A stretch of 60,649 bases of DNA from Seison nebaliae (lineage: Eukaryota; Rotifera; Pararotatoria; Seisonacea; Seisonidae), in assembly GCA_023231475.1 (NCBI GenBank), contig JALJEE010000037.1, forward strand, positions 1 through 60,649. The letters are read 5' to 3'. A program made the translations under genes and the position numbers. Within the stretch, counting starts at the first letter, position 1, and each line of letters opens with the position of its first letter. The notes beneath the pieces are model-generated. The model made no database searches. It had not been told where the DNA came from and was given only the letters and a program-made list of their open reading frames with translations. Shown here in pieces: positions 22,703 through 35,000 of the stretch.

Positions 22703-23532
22703 ATGTCTGAACAAGTTCATTTATCACACAAATTTTGTTTCTCTCTAATATCGATGTCACTGTTAATTGCAGACAGAAAAGTCGTTTCAGAAGCAACCAA
22801 CAATTTGCCTGTCAAAAAAGGAACTTCTCAAGAACCACAAAGCGTCCGTTCCTCGATACACGAAGAATATCGGTTTAGGTTATAAGATACCTGCCGATGC
22901 TGTCAAAGGAACATATGTCGACAAGAAATGTCCATATGCAGGAAATGTGGCGATTCGCGGTCGTATTTTGAGAGGACGTGTTTTAAAGATGAAAATGCAA
23001 AGAACCATTATCATTCGACGAGATTATCTCCATTACGTGAAAAAATATAACCGATTCGAGAAGCGTCACACAAATATGCCAGTCCACTGTAGTCCTTGTT
23101 TCCGGTTAATTTTATTATTCAATCATCACATCTCTTCACCATTTTACCCACAATAATTTTACCCAATAATTTTTCTTACAAGAATCCCAATAATTAACTG
23201 GGGAGTCAATTGTGGCAAATTAAATATTTCATTCGAAATCATGTCAATCGATCTTCTCTATTATCCATATCAATTCGATATTGGTTAAATAGGAAATGTT
23301 CATAGAACTGATTTTGGAAGAATTGACATTTTTTAATTGAAAAATTTTTTTTTATTCTCAAAGTATTTTTTCTACTTCTAATTTCAAATTCTTCTTTTTC
23401 CATTTCAGTGATATCAAAATCGGAGACATGGTAACAATCGGAGAATGTCGACCATTGAGTAAAACGGTGAAATTTAACGTGTTGAAAGTGTCGAACGTTG
23501 GAGGAAAGAAGAAACAATTTAAGAAGTTTTAA
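22703..23532 (+). CDS. RPS11: 40S ribosomal protein S11 (uS17)
   Basis: Component of the small ribosomal subunit. Exon 1 is only 12 nt (ATG TCT GAA CAA, 22703-22714), joined across a 58-nt intron to exon 2 (22773-23104). Exon 2 has [62 protein letters not shown] and HCSPCFR. Exon 3 (23409-23532) has [18 protein letters not shown] and ends KKKQFKKF. Length and order equal those of other animals. Both donors start GTT (GTTCAT, GTTAAT). Intron 2 is long for this window (304 nt), but I saw no convincing C/D box snoRNA in it. It converges with the DUR3-like gene, 86 bp apart. Confidence 0.98.
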
Positions 23533-23618
23533 GAAAATTGATTTATATTTCTATTTTTGTTCGAAATAAAAAGAAATTTTGCGAATTAAATTCGATCTCT
23601 GATCGTCTCGTTAAGTTC

Positions 23619-26422
23619 TTATCCATATCCGATTTCTGTGGAACTAATTCTTGAATTCTTTCGGAATTGTTTAACGAATGTAATCGCCTCAAATGTGATT
23701 GGCATGATGAGAACATATATTGTGGAGAATAAAAGCCAGACACCAAGGAATTTAATCCAATGAGTAAATATTTGTTCATCCCAAATATCTTTCTGATGTG
23801 AATGAAGGATGAATTTGGAATGAAGAAAAATGAAATAACAATAGTGAGAAGAATTGGAAGAATGACCAGATTGATAACGATAAAGAAAGCACTGACCGAT
23901 GCTCCCACTTGCAATGTATTTCTTACTTCATATTCCATCTCTTTGATTGTGGGTCTTTCTGTCGTTACTCGAGATTTCGAACGTTGTTCCACATATGATT
24001 CCTCACGAATTCCACAAACAAGCTTTATTTTCTTCCAAATTTGATTAGTCTTATTTCTATGACTATATCATGAATCAATTCATCGAACATAGATATGAGA
24101 GAATTAGGAAATTGAACCTTTTATTTAATGAATCTGCCCATGGAGTTAATGGATTATCGATATCGCGACATTTCTCCCATTGTTCGTTGATTTGATCTGT
24201 TGTCAACTTTTCACGACTTCCCAACGATGAGAGTAATGTGATTATAGTTGAGGATAGAATGGAAAAAGAATTACCTATTACCATCGGTTCCGTCGTACCT
24301 TAATTGTATTGGATGGAAAACAAAAAATGAAAAGATGAAAACCTGTTATTTGATAGAATGATAGTGTTGATTGTTTTTGGTATTTTATCAATGATGTGAT
24401 TAGCCATGCACTTAATCCAATTATTAATCCACAAATAGTACCGAAGAAAAGTGCATTTGGTTTTAATCGCGCCCAGAATATGGCCATAATTATTGGTATG
24501 ATGGAAGGGCCGATGAGTATTCCCATAAGATCGTATAACCAAGAAAGATTAGTCTTTAAATTTGATTATTAAAAATATTATGAATAGAAAAGGAACATTA
24601 CATTCATATAGTATTAGTATGTAGGGAATGATTGCAAAGCCGATGATGACAATACACCAATCCTTTTGATAGAGAAGAATATCCATATATTCCCGATATT
24701 TACCATGCATTGTACAATGAAATGTTTTCAAGTCGAAACCTTTTCGAATGTTTGATTTCCTTTCTATGTCATCCTTAATGCAAGTTTCACAATCTCTCAT
24801 TGAGATACAACTACATCGATCAATTTTTGATGATGTTCTTCCTTTATTCCGACCACATAATAAACAATGACTAAAGGCTTGAATGTGACGGAATGGTTTA
24901 ACATGCACTTGATAGATGTCATATATCCATATGCTACATACAGCCACTATTTCAGATGAAGCGGTCGTTATGACAACTAGAATGATGGTAATAATCATCA
25001 TGATGTTACCATTCATATCCAACGACACCTTAGATACCAAAGGAGCGACATATCCATTAGTAATGGCGTTTCTCGTTAATTGAACACCAAAACGACTGCT
25101 AATTGCTAAATAACCAACACCCATAGTCGTACCAAAAACCATAGGAACGGTCATCCAAATGATACCGCTCATGAGGAAACCCCATACCAAATTGAGTGGT
25201 TGTGCCATACTGGCAGCTTCATAGTACGCTTGGTCAACAAATACCGTACCAAAATTTCCTAAGAAAAATTTTGAATTTTTGAAAGAATTTAATAAGAATA
25301 TCATGAAATCAACCGATCGTGTTAGTGAGACCGAAAAGGAAGCCTCCTGTTGATATCATAGTCATGTAGGTGTCACCCTCGTTTCCTTCGATAGTCAAAT
25401 TACTTTTCAGACATCTGATCAATCGATAAAGATATGAAACGTTCCCTAAAGAGAAATAGATGTGAAAATATAAAAGAAGAAATGAACAGAACAGAAGATT
25501 CGAACCAAATCCAATTTCAATGTGAATATTTTTTGGATCATAAACATCTTCATTCGCTTCATGTGTTTGCATGAATATAGTATAATAATATATGATGATG
25601 ATGACAAAGACGAATCCAGTCGCGAAATAGGAAAGAAAGGCTACCGCTCCAACTCCACCAATTAACGTGAATATAATCACAATGGACATCAGATAAATAA
25701 GAAGTAATTCAATGTGAATATTTGTCGTTATATTACTCAATGCTTGCGCACCTCCCAACAACAACATTCCTAACACAATAACATTCGTCAATAAAGAGAA
25801 CGTGACAATGACTAAATGACACTTTCTTCCGAATCGGGCGTTGATTATCTGAAGACAAGTTTTTGCACCAGGTGCTCTCGATTTCATTTTAAGAGCGACA
25901 ATTCCAAATAATAAATGTTGAATTCCCGCACCAACAGCATACCAGAACGCTCCACTGACACCTAAAAGAGCCGTTTTTGAGGCAGAAACCAGAATGGAGG
26001 CCGTCCAAATCCATTGTGATGTGACATGTGTAGATAGTAATGGTCCAGACACATCACGTCCTGCATCAAAATAACGATCGATATTCGGCTAAGAGTTACG
26101 AGAAGATATAAAATTTAAGTTTTAGTAAAACGTTTAAAAGACGAATGTTAAAGAAGAAGACAACCATTTCGTGGAATAATTTCAATCTCATTAATCGGAA
26201 CAGAAAACAAACAATGAAACAAAGAAGTGCAACTAAAATGAAAATAGTAGTCGTTGTTCCTGTGCTTATCGAATCTTCATTCAATTTTATACTTTCGCTA
26301 AAATTAATGTTTCTCATACGAGGTTCATTCAGAAACTGACATTCTTCTTTATCCCCAAAATAGAATGTTGCAAAATCAACATCGTTCATGAAGAACTTTT
26401 TGAACATTTTTTTCGACAACAT
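23619..26422 (-). CDS. DUR3-like sodium:solute symporter (urea/polyamine type)
   Basis: Member of the SSS/SLC5 fold closest in pattern to DUR3 urea transporters. Key segments: DAGRDVSGPLLSTHVTSQW, VSGAFWYAVGAGIQHLLFG, RAPGAKTCLQIINARFG, MLLLGGAQAL, GGFLFGLTNTIGNFGTVFVDQAYY, TTASSEIVAVCSIWIYDIYQ. At least a dozen hydrophobic helices. The ATG at 26422 is the first in the open frame. A 43-51 nt intron with donor GTTATT leads to the last exon (KDIWDEQIFTHWIKFLGVW, ending EIGYG, stop at 23619). A cytosolic loop near 24720-24870 is Cys-rich (CLLC, CSC, CETC), as if to bind metal. The substrate cannot be read from sequence; urea, polyamine or a related small solute is inferred. Confidence 0.85.
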
Positions 26423-26779
26423 TTTGACGCAATCAGTGAAATATGAAAATTTGCGTAAAATAAAAAATGATGAATGATAAATATTCGTGTGAATCAAATG
26501 TTAGTCGCTATTTCAATTAGGGAGGGTGAGAAATATCTATTAATCATCATAAGATGACAACAGATAGACCGAAACTCCATTTCATCGTTCAGATCAAGTG
26601 GTCTCTAAGGAATTCTCGTAAGTGCGAAGGAAACTGTTTTAACGACATAAAATTATATTACATTGTAAAGAATCATGGGCAAATTTAATTTAAGCAAATC
26701 ATTTAAACTGAAACGAATTAAGTTAATGAAAAAAAATGTTTTTTTGAAATGAATTTTGTAAAAATTTTTTTTTTTTTTG
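26423..26779. other. Short intergenic region upstream of the symporter
   Basis: 357 bp between the start of the symporter and the stop of the EHD-like gene, both on the minus strand. It includes a T-rich run near 26765. It must contain the symporter promoter; no other feature seen. Confidence 0.4.
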
Positions 26780-28108
26780 TTATTCTGTCTGAAAATTCTC
26801 TTCATATTTAACGGAAGAGAGGAAATGTTGATAGTATTCCTTGGCTTTTGGGAATATTTGGCATTCCATTTCTTCTCTCTTCTCATACAGTAATTTTCGT
26901 CGATTATCTTCCAAATACAACTTCTTCTTTAACAAATTTGAGGTCATTATGACGCAAAAGATAGCGAAAGTAATTTTGAGAATAATTAATGCATCTCCAT
27001 AACTTCGGATTATACATCGATTGAAAATAGAATTTTCTATTTTAAATAAATGATAATCAGATGGAATGAAACGAATCGCATTAATGATTAGTGTGAAGAA
27101 GATTAAGAATTTCATTGTCCAGTGTAACATCGCGTGGGCATATCGGAAAGGAAGAAATGATTCTTCTCGTTTAATAATTTTATCGATTTCATTATAGACA
27201 TAATTCGTATCTGTTTCCATTTTATTGAGCATTCGTTGAACATTCGATCCAATATTCACGTCAATAAGATCGATCACACCATCCAACTGATTCAATACTT
27301 GTGTGCGCTTCTCTTGTAATGTGGGAATGAAGATGGTAGGGATGTCTAATGCAACTTCATATAGTTGAGGAATTTTCGATAATTCTTTCGCACAAGAAAT
27401 TAAAATTTTCTGACGATCTGCCTCATTTCCCGCTTCGTCCGCTTTGGATAAGAAGAATTTCAGACGACTAGTATGGTTTTTGGCCAACTGTCCGATCACT
27501 CTCATTGTTCGACGACATAACGCTTGTCCAATCGGATCGAAGAATACCAGAATCAAATCGGCATAATCACTAAGGAAATCAATAAATTCTTCGATACGGA
27601 ACGGATATTTCATATCACCATCTACTAATCCTGGAGTATCGATGAAATTTACCATTTGAAATTTATTTGAACGAGACGTAGAAATTTCCGTTGTTAAATG
27701 ATTATCCAATTCACGGAGATGTGGATATTCGGTTATGAAAGGAAAAACATGAGATGTTCCTTTTCCTGAGAGAGTTGTCCGTCGTTTTCCATGAGTGATG
27801 AAAGTGAATCCCTGAGTTTCAATGGCAACACCAGCTTTCAAAATGTATTCCTCTAAATACCAATTGACGAAAGAACTCTTACCAGCTGAATGGTTTCCAA
27901 CAATTAGAACATTAATTCTTTTCTTCGGAACACCCATTTCTGGTAACTGAAGTTGATGAATAATGTTGAGAAAACCTTTTTCTCTCGATGCATACAGATT
28001 ATATACTTGTGACATCAACTGCTCACAAATCAATCGATTGTCCTCTCCAGTAGTACCAGGCATACCTGGAACGGAAGCATTCTGTATAATTGACTCATTG
28101 AAATCCAT
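26780..28108 (-). CDS. EHD/dynamin-type GTPase with C-terminal membrane hairpin
   Basis: Single-exon gene of 442 residues from the ATG at 28108 (upstream in-frame codons lack ATG). The GTPase part shows G1 GNHSAGKSS, then WYLEEYI and IETQGFTFI, G3 DTPG within VNFIDTPGLVDG, and G4 SKAD. These resemble EHD/sarcalumenin-type P-loop proteins more than classical dynamins (EHDs have GQYSTGKT). There is no EH domain. Instead, after a helical region, two hydrophobic segments (LIFFTLIINAIRF and ILKITFAIFCVIMTSNLL, about residues 335-400) precede a charged tail. I infer a membrane-anchored, membrane-remodelling GTPase; location unknown. It lacks introns, unlike nearly every neighbour, which could reflect retroposition or simple loss. 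Head-to-head with CTDNEP1. Confidence 0.75.
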   Translation of the reverse strand: MDFNESIIQNASVPGMPGTTGEDNRLICEQLMSQVYNLYASREKGFLNIIHQLQLPEMGVPKKRINVLIVGNHSAGKSSFVNWYLEEYILKAGVAIETQGFTFITHGKRRTTLSGKGTSHVFPFITEYPHLRELDNHLTTEISTSRSNKFQMVNFIDTPGLVDGDMKYPFRIEEFIDFLSDYADLILVFFDPIGQALCRRTMRVIGQLAKNHTSRLKFFLSKADEAGNEADRQKILISCAKELSKIPQLYEVALDIPTIFIPTLQEKRTQVLNQLDGVIDLIDVNIGSNVQRMLNKMETDTNYVYNEIDKIIKREESFLPFRYAHAMLHWTMKFLIFFTLIINAIRFIPSDYHLFKIENSIFNRCIIRSYGDALIILKITFAIFCVIMTSNLLKKKLYLEDNRRKLLYEKREEMECQIFPKAKEYYQHFLSSVKYEENFQTE

Positions 28109-28636
28109 TTGTTTAATTACGAGTAATAGATGTGGTAAATGTTGAAAAGTGAATAAATGATGAAGAACGAGGACAAGATATAGGAGGATAGAAATTCGAT
28201 TTGAAATAGAAGGCAAATTTCAATATGCGAATCAGCGATATTAATTGGAGATGAAACATTGTATAATCCGTTCAACTTATAAGCTCGTCAAATAGACCAT
28301 TAACATTCTATTTTTTGTATTTTTCCTCAATTGCTATAAATTTACATTGTAAATGTTTGAAAATAAAATAAAGATAATTCATAAATGCATTCTCATATGA
28401 CATTTAGTCAATGTGGAAAAAGTGAGAGATTATCATTCTAAAATTTCCCTCATTTTATCCTTTCCCACTATTCTAATGAAACGAAATAATATTAACAACA
28501 AAAATGAAATTCTTGAGACAAAACATGTTCCACTTTTAGAAATAAAAAAGAAATGTAGAATATTTTCTTTATAAAAAATTGTAATGAATGTAATTTCCAA
28601 ATAAATATTTTTTTCATTCTTAAATTGGTAGATGAA
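28109..28636. promoter_or_regulatory. Divergent 5' region of EHD-like gene and CTDNEP1
   Basis: 528 bp between divergent start codons, AT-rich. TTGGTAG, acceptor-like, ends 7 nt before the CTDNEP1 ATG. No other motif supported. Confidence 0.4.
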
Positions 28637-29701
28637 ATGATTTTATTTTTACGAGAACTCTTCTATCTGTTCTATATAGTGATCGAACGGATAACGTCAT
28701 GTTTGATTGGATTGTTGAAGAAATATGTGAAGCAAGTTAACTATTTCCTTCTTGAAAAATTAAATGAAAATTCCCTCATCAGATCGAAATGCATCAACCC
28801 ATTCGATATATCAGTTGTCCACTATCTGTTGAATTGGGGAAACGATTTTGTTTGAATATTTTTCTTTCGTCTCTTAATCTCGATTCATTTGTAGCTTCCG
28901 CTCGTAAAATTCTCATATTAGATCTCGATGAAACGTTAATACATTCGATGGCATCGAGTGCCACATATCCACCTGATTTCACTGTCAGTGTTTGTATGGA
29001 TACAAGACCGATGAAATTCAATGTTTATAAACGTCCTCACGTCGACTTTTTTCTAGATAAGGTTTTAATTCTATCGACAAATATATCAATAACTTTCAAT
29101 ATAATCGACAGGTGAGTGAATGGTATGAAGTGGTGATATTCACAGCGAGTATGGAAGCATACGGTAATCGTGTCATCGAAGAATTAGATAATAAAAGAGA
29201 TATTTTGAGGAGACGATATTTCCGAACTGATTGCACGACGGAAAATGGGGGATATACAAAGAATTTGAGGAAGGTATGTGAAGATCTCAATCGAGTATTA
29301 ATCATCGATAATTCACCATCAGTCTTCCAAGATTTTCGAAGTTTCTTAATTTCATCATTCTATCATAATTCTTTATTGAATTTTCAGGTAATGCCATTCC
29401 CATAAAATCGTGGAAGACTGAAACGGATGATACATGTTTATTGGATCTTTTACCATTTCTTGATGCATTGAGAATTTGTGAAGATGTTCGTTCAATACTC
29501 TCGTTTCATTCTCAACGTATGATGTCCTCCGTTATTTTATCATCCGTTACTCCAATAACCACATCAACGAATTCGTTAAAATATTCAATGGAAAGTGGTG
29601 ATCGTTTGTTAAATGATTTCGATTGTCATAATTATCTTTTGCAATCATCAGCAACAACGACTACAACAACATCAATTATTGAGAATGGTACATCATATTA
29701 A
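28637..29701 (+). CDS. CTDNEP1: CTD nuclear envelope phosphatase 1 (Dullard family)
   Basis: Serine/threonine phosphatase of the HAD/FCP1 class that controls lipin and nuclear-envelope lipid synthesis in animals. Exon 1 gives an N-terminal hydrophobic segment ([21 protein letters not shown]). Then follow [11 protein letters not shown] (catalytic DxDxT), [41 protein letters not shown] and NAIPIKSW, the family order throughout. Introns are short, with donors GTTAAC, GTTTGA, GTTTTA and GTTTCT; all phases agree with the human alignment. After [15 protein letters not shown] the protein has an extra Ser/Thr-rich tail of about 65 residues not present in human CTDNEP1. AATAAA at 29815 may end the transcript. 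Confidence 0.93.
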
Positions 29702-30186
29702 ATATTTTTGACATTTAATCTTTCTTTCCACTTGTTCGCACCTATTATTGGCATAAACCAGAAAATTTCCATTTTTATGGTTTCTCATCAACATCTCTTG
29801 TAAATGACCTGTGAATAAAATGATTAATCATAATTTCAATTATTCGAATCATCCATTATTTCCTTTTTTCTTTCCATCTTACTCCGTTCTCTCACTTTAC
29901 ACCTCTCTTAACCTTTTTCTGGATAGTCAATATTATTTATTTCTAAAAATTTCAAGAAATTTTTCTTCCACAAATGAATTAGAACTCTCTCATCTTCTCT
30001 CATACCAAATCAATCATTTCGTCAAACTCGATCCTGTCGAAATGGCGATGGGTCGCATATTCATAAATTCTCATATCGTCCAACATCTCTCCACAAGTGA
30101 ATTAGATTTTTCTTTCAATTTTTTTAATATTTTTTTTCTAATTTCCAAATTAATTTTTTCTTTTTAACCTAACAATCTACATTAGT
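29702..30186. other. Intergenic stretch before the seven-helix gene
   Basis: 485 bp. An open frame at 29811-30167 includes codon-like sequence (KLDPVEMAMGRIFINSH), but it cannot be joined in frame to the next gene. A pyrimidine run followed by TACATTAG ends 1 nt before the next ATG, which looks like a splice acceptor for a 5' UTR intron or a trans-spliced leader. Confidence 0.35.
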
Positions 30187-31793
30187 ATGGACGAATTGGA
30201 TTTCAACAACCCTATTTCTCCATTCGGTGGTTCGGAAAGTTTGTTAAAGATCCTCACTACTAATCGATCGAATCTTATTCGCAAGAATATAACTCGTAAT
30301 TTTCCCCGTCAACATCATATGAAGCATTTGGCTAAGAAATTCTCGTCAGCTGAACAAGATGAAATAAATGAGAAGATTGCACTACAACTAATGAATTACA
30401 ATTCATCCATTGACATCGGATATGATTATCAAGAATTTCATGATTTAACATTACATTTGAAAAGAACAAAAAGTTTTATATCGGACGGAGATCCGGGAAC
30501 AAGAACCGTTGGATTATTGTCGTTCATATTTATCTTCTTCTGGTTTTATGTCACATATAAGAGTTGGGTACTGTGTCGGAAATATATTCGGAGAAGAACG
30601 AAATGGTTCGAGTCACCAAGTCGATACAACGAAGAAATTATTTCGGCTGAATATATCGCTTCCGAAACGTTGGCGACTAATACTCGATTAACAGGAATAC
30701 TTATTGGACTTTTATTATTCCCTCTTTGTATTCTCTATCCAGCATTCGCTGGAAATCTCTATTCTCAATTTTGTATTTATTTCGGCATCTTTCTCCTCTT
30801 TCTCTTCAATGCCTCTCATCTTTTTTTGACATTGGAGATCATCCATCGTAATCTAACAATGACATTAACGAAGAAATGTTACAAACGAATATTTGGAAGT
30901 TTAGATTTGTATAATTGTAATATCGATACTCAAGCAAATCACCAACAACGATGTCATTTAGGAAAAGTGTTGAGTACGTTTTGGAAGATGCTATCATTGA
31001 TGTTTTGGAGTATCGCTTTCCTCATTACAGGCGTTACTTATTATAATTTATATAAAAATAATCGATATGTTCTACTTCGTCAAAATTCCTTAATCTATTC
31101 TCCATATGACGTGACATGTTCCATCAATTGGATATTTACCATAGATATCACTAATCGTTATCTCAACACTTCGATGATTGTTTATTTTTCGCTTTGCGTA
31201 ATTTCTTATTTTGGCATCGCCGTTTCTTTATATACGTCACCAAACGCAGAGAATGCTTCCATAATTAATCCACCACATTCCTTAGTGACTTCGAAATTCG
31301 AAAGACGGAAATTCCTTTATAATATCCTCATTTTCATTCTGGTATTCGCCATAAACGGAATTTACATTTTCGCCTATGAATACAATGTGAATGACACGGC
31401 CAATTATCAAGTTTCTTCTTCTTTTTAATTTTGTTATTTATTATATATTGACATTTATTAAAGTTGATTTTATATGTGTCGATCGTGAAAATGGTAATCC
31501 ATGCAATCGTCATTCCGATCATAACTAATTCGCTCCAACAATTATATCCATTTCGTCGAATAATTGAAACATCAGATTATGCTGAATTGACGGAAGATGA
31601 ATGTGAGGCAGTGTTGAATGGTGAACATGTTCATCGAACGGGTGAAATCATTTTAGAGCAAATATCAAACGATTTAGGAGGAAATGTTCAACGATCCTCA
31701 ACGATCATTGAAATAGATAACTTGTCCAATAACAATTTTTTGCCTTCATATGAGGAAGCAAGTAATAAATTAACTGGAGAGAATTCAACATAA
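30187..31793 (+). CDS. Predicted seven-helix membrane protein, family not recognised
   Basis: Two coding exons (30187-31410 and about 31464-31793) are joined by a GTTTCT-donor intron after NYQ. About 510 residues. The first 115 are hydrophilic and cytosolic in type. Seven hydrophobic segments follow: LLSFIFIFFWFYV, GILIGLLLFPLCIL, IYFGIFLLFLF, SLMFWSIAFLITGV, VYFSLCVISYFGIA, ILIFILVFAINGIYIF and VKMVIHAIVIPII. The C-terminal tail is acidic and holds LPSYEEAS, which resembles a PY-type ubiquitin-ligase docking site. The seven-helix count suggests a receptor or transporter, but I see no GPCR signature (no DRY, no NPxxY). It follows CTDNEP1 on the same strand and is convergent with COPB2. Confidence 0.7.
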
Positions 31794-32051
31794 ATTATTT
31801 ATTCCAATTAAAGTATTTTCATTCCAATTCTCTCCAATTAAATACTTGAAAGAAAATTCATTTTTAATTGAAAAGAGAAGAAGAATCGTTGGACGAAGGA
31901 ACGAGAAGAAATTCTTCGAGAGATCGATCCAAGTCAAAATATAGTCAGAATTCCAATAGATTAAGATAATAAGATAAAGAGAATTCAAATGAACGAAATA
32001 ATAAACATATTCAGCGTCAGAATATTATAAGAATAATTTAAGAATCGATTT

Positions 32052-35000
32052 TTACAATCCTCCAAGATCCATTCCCTCCAATTCTTTCTGCAACTCCAAA
32101 TCAAATTCATCCAAATCATCCGCAATCTGAAAATCATTAAATAAAATTCTTCTCAATAATTATTATCTAACTTCTTTCTCTTTTTTATCTTTCTCATAAT
32201 CATTCATGATCGCCTCGTTCAATTGATCTACTTCTTCACTCAATTGACTGCTGACCATATCCATATCTGTTGAGTGTTTATTTATTTCCTCAATATTCAC
32301 CGGAGTTGCAGGTGGTGATGCAGGAACTTTTTTCCCATATTTATCCGATATCTCACTATTCATTTGATCATCGACATATTCTTCTACATTCGTTGCCAAT
32401 TCATCATTCTTATCCACATTAATCTCTGGAATGACTTCAATATCGTTTGGTGTTGTTGATGAACTTCCATTTTTTGATTCCTTCAATTTCTCATTTAAAT
32501 ATTCTTCGATATCGATCGTTTCGTCAGCTTTTTGTGGAATGGACGTAGTATCATTGTAAGTGAACAAGCCATTTTTCTCCGCCATTTTCATCTCTTCAAC
32601 CAAATTCCTATTAGTTGTCTAAACGAAAAATATTCCACAAATTTTTCATATAAAATAAATTATAACTGATTGTGAGGCAACATAATTCTTCGCCAGTAAT
32701 TTACCTTTCGTAGTTTGACGTTGTAAAGCGACATATTGTTCCGTTTTTAACATATCTTCCCAATTCGGAAACAAATTCGGATATTCAGTAGGACAAGCGA
32801 TACCTTTCGCCAATTTTGGTTTCTTCTTTCTCTCCAATTCAGTTTTCCATAATTTGACGATTCTAATAAAATGAACGATTCATTTCCATCAATAATTCAC
32901 TAACCTCGGCACTTGTGATGGAAGATATGTGCGTGCAAATAATGCTGCTTCTGGAATGCGTTTATTCTTCAACAATATCTCCAATGTATTATCTAAACTG
33001 AAAAAGTGATTTATATACATTTGTATAAATAATGAAATATTTTTCTTATAAAAGTCAACTTTCCAAGAAGGAATGTTGAGAGGAATGCAACATTATATTT
33101 CTTATCAGCTAAATTAGCGATCGAGTCCAACAAAATTCTGTCACCAGTCGAAGTAGCCAATAACATTAAGGCTGAATATATTAATTAAGAACATATTAAA
33201 ATTAGAAGAGAAATAATTAGAAATGAGTTAACATGAATAATCTTTCGCTTTCATAAATGCATATTTAGCTAGTGCAATATCACCAGTTTGTTGAGCAGCA
33301 CTTGCTAAAGTTTTCCATTTGATATCTGAATTTAATTCATCTGCAACTTCTTTCGCTAAATCCAATCGTTTGAGTGAAATGGCTAAATCAAATTTATGTT
33401 CAACATCGGTTGTTACAGTTAATGCTTGTACCTTAAATCCTTGCTTCTCCAAAAAATGAGCGACACGTGTTCGCTGATTGATGGGAACTTCGTTGATGAT
33501 ATGATCTGCGAGATTGAAGTCCTGTCTCATCACCGCCGTTTGATATTCCAATACACTTACCAAGAGATTATAACTGAATATATTCACATCTTTATCACTC
33601 AAATAGACTCGATTGTGTGAAGCGACATATCCCAAAATGTATGAACTGATATCCAAATGAGCAATCGTCACGATCTCACCTCCAACATAATAATTCAATC
33701 GATTAACAGAATTCGTGTAAACGAAACAATCACCAATCCATAATCCTGTACGAACAGATTCATTAACTTCACCAATAACATCGAATGCAAGTTCATATCC
33801 ATCTTCTGTGAAGCTTTCATTCTTCGATAGAGCTTGTTCATAATTGAATTGATTATATTTGAGAATGTAGAATGAGTCTTCCGTTCCTATGGCTACTAAC
33901 GAACCGGTATCGTTCCAGAAAACGGTTTTTGCAATTACTTCGATTCTTCTCACTAATTTCTCTGAATTCCATTCATAGAATTCTAAACCGACTGGTGACC
34001 TGACTCCCAAAAGATAACCACCGAAAATGGCATCGACACCATCTTTAATTTTCATACTCTTCGCTTCCTTAAAATTTTTGAATATTCGAATTGATGATGC
34101 GTCTTTTATTGCATATTGAGAAGGATCGATGGACCAAACGAATTCCTGTGCAGTTCCATATGCTTTCGATCTTAATGCCACAGCAGTGTAAATATTATAT
34201 TCACCGTCACCACAAACTGCTACGAAACGTCCATTAGAATTGTGTTCTAATTTTTGAGGGAATAATTCACTGGTTCCCATATCTCGAATGGGAATTGGTA
34301 TTCTCTCACCATCCTTCACCTCGATATCAGAAGGAAGAGAACGTAAATTCGCTTGTAACAATTCCGAATGTTTCGCCCACACAACTTTTCCATTCTGATC
34401 CATAGAAATTGCTGGATCTTCTCTACCCATTGCAACAACTACCGAACCTTCGTCATATCCTAATCCGACATTGTTCGAACCTTTTTGACATGATATACTC
34501 CACACACGTTCTAATCCGAAATTCAATGTCGAGTCCAATCGATATGTCACCGAATGCCACAATTTCACTGTTCCATCTTCTGATCCAGTGATAATGAGAG
34601 GTATCTCCGAATGGAATGCTACACTTGAAACATTTTGTGAATGTGCATCCAATGTTTGAACACACGTTTTATTCTATTAAAATATCTCAAAATGAATCTC
34701 TATCTAAATGAAATGAGAACTTGATAATCCCAAATCTTCACCGTTCTATCATCAGCACCAGAAACCAAATAAGGTTTCTCACCTCCCGGATAATAATCGA
34801 CACAATTAACTCCTTTCTCATGACCTTCCAATGTGAAATTACAGACATTCGATCCTAATTGCCATATCTAGAATAGAATACATTTAATTTCCATTCGATA
34901 TGACAAAAAACCAACCTTCAATGTTCGGTCCAAAGAAGCACTGGCAAAAGTGTTGTTATCTTTCGGATTGATGACGATTTCCATCACGTAATGACTGTGA

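Noticed and set aside
23105-23408. A snoRNA in the long second intron of RPS11, since ribosomal protein introns often host them.
   Set aside because: No paired C box (RTGATGA) and D box (CTGA) with a closing stem could be found.
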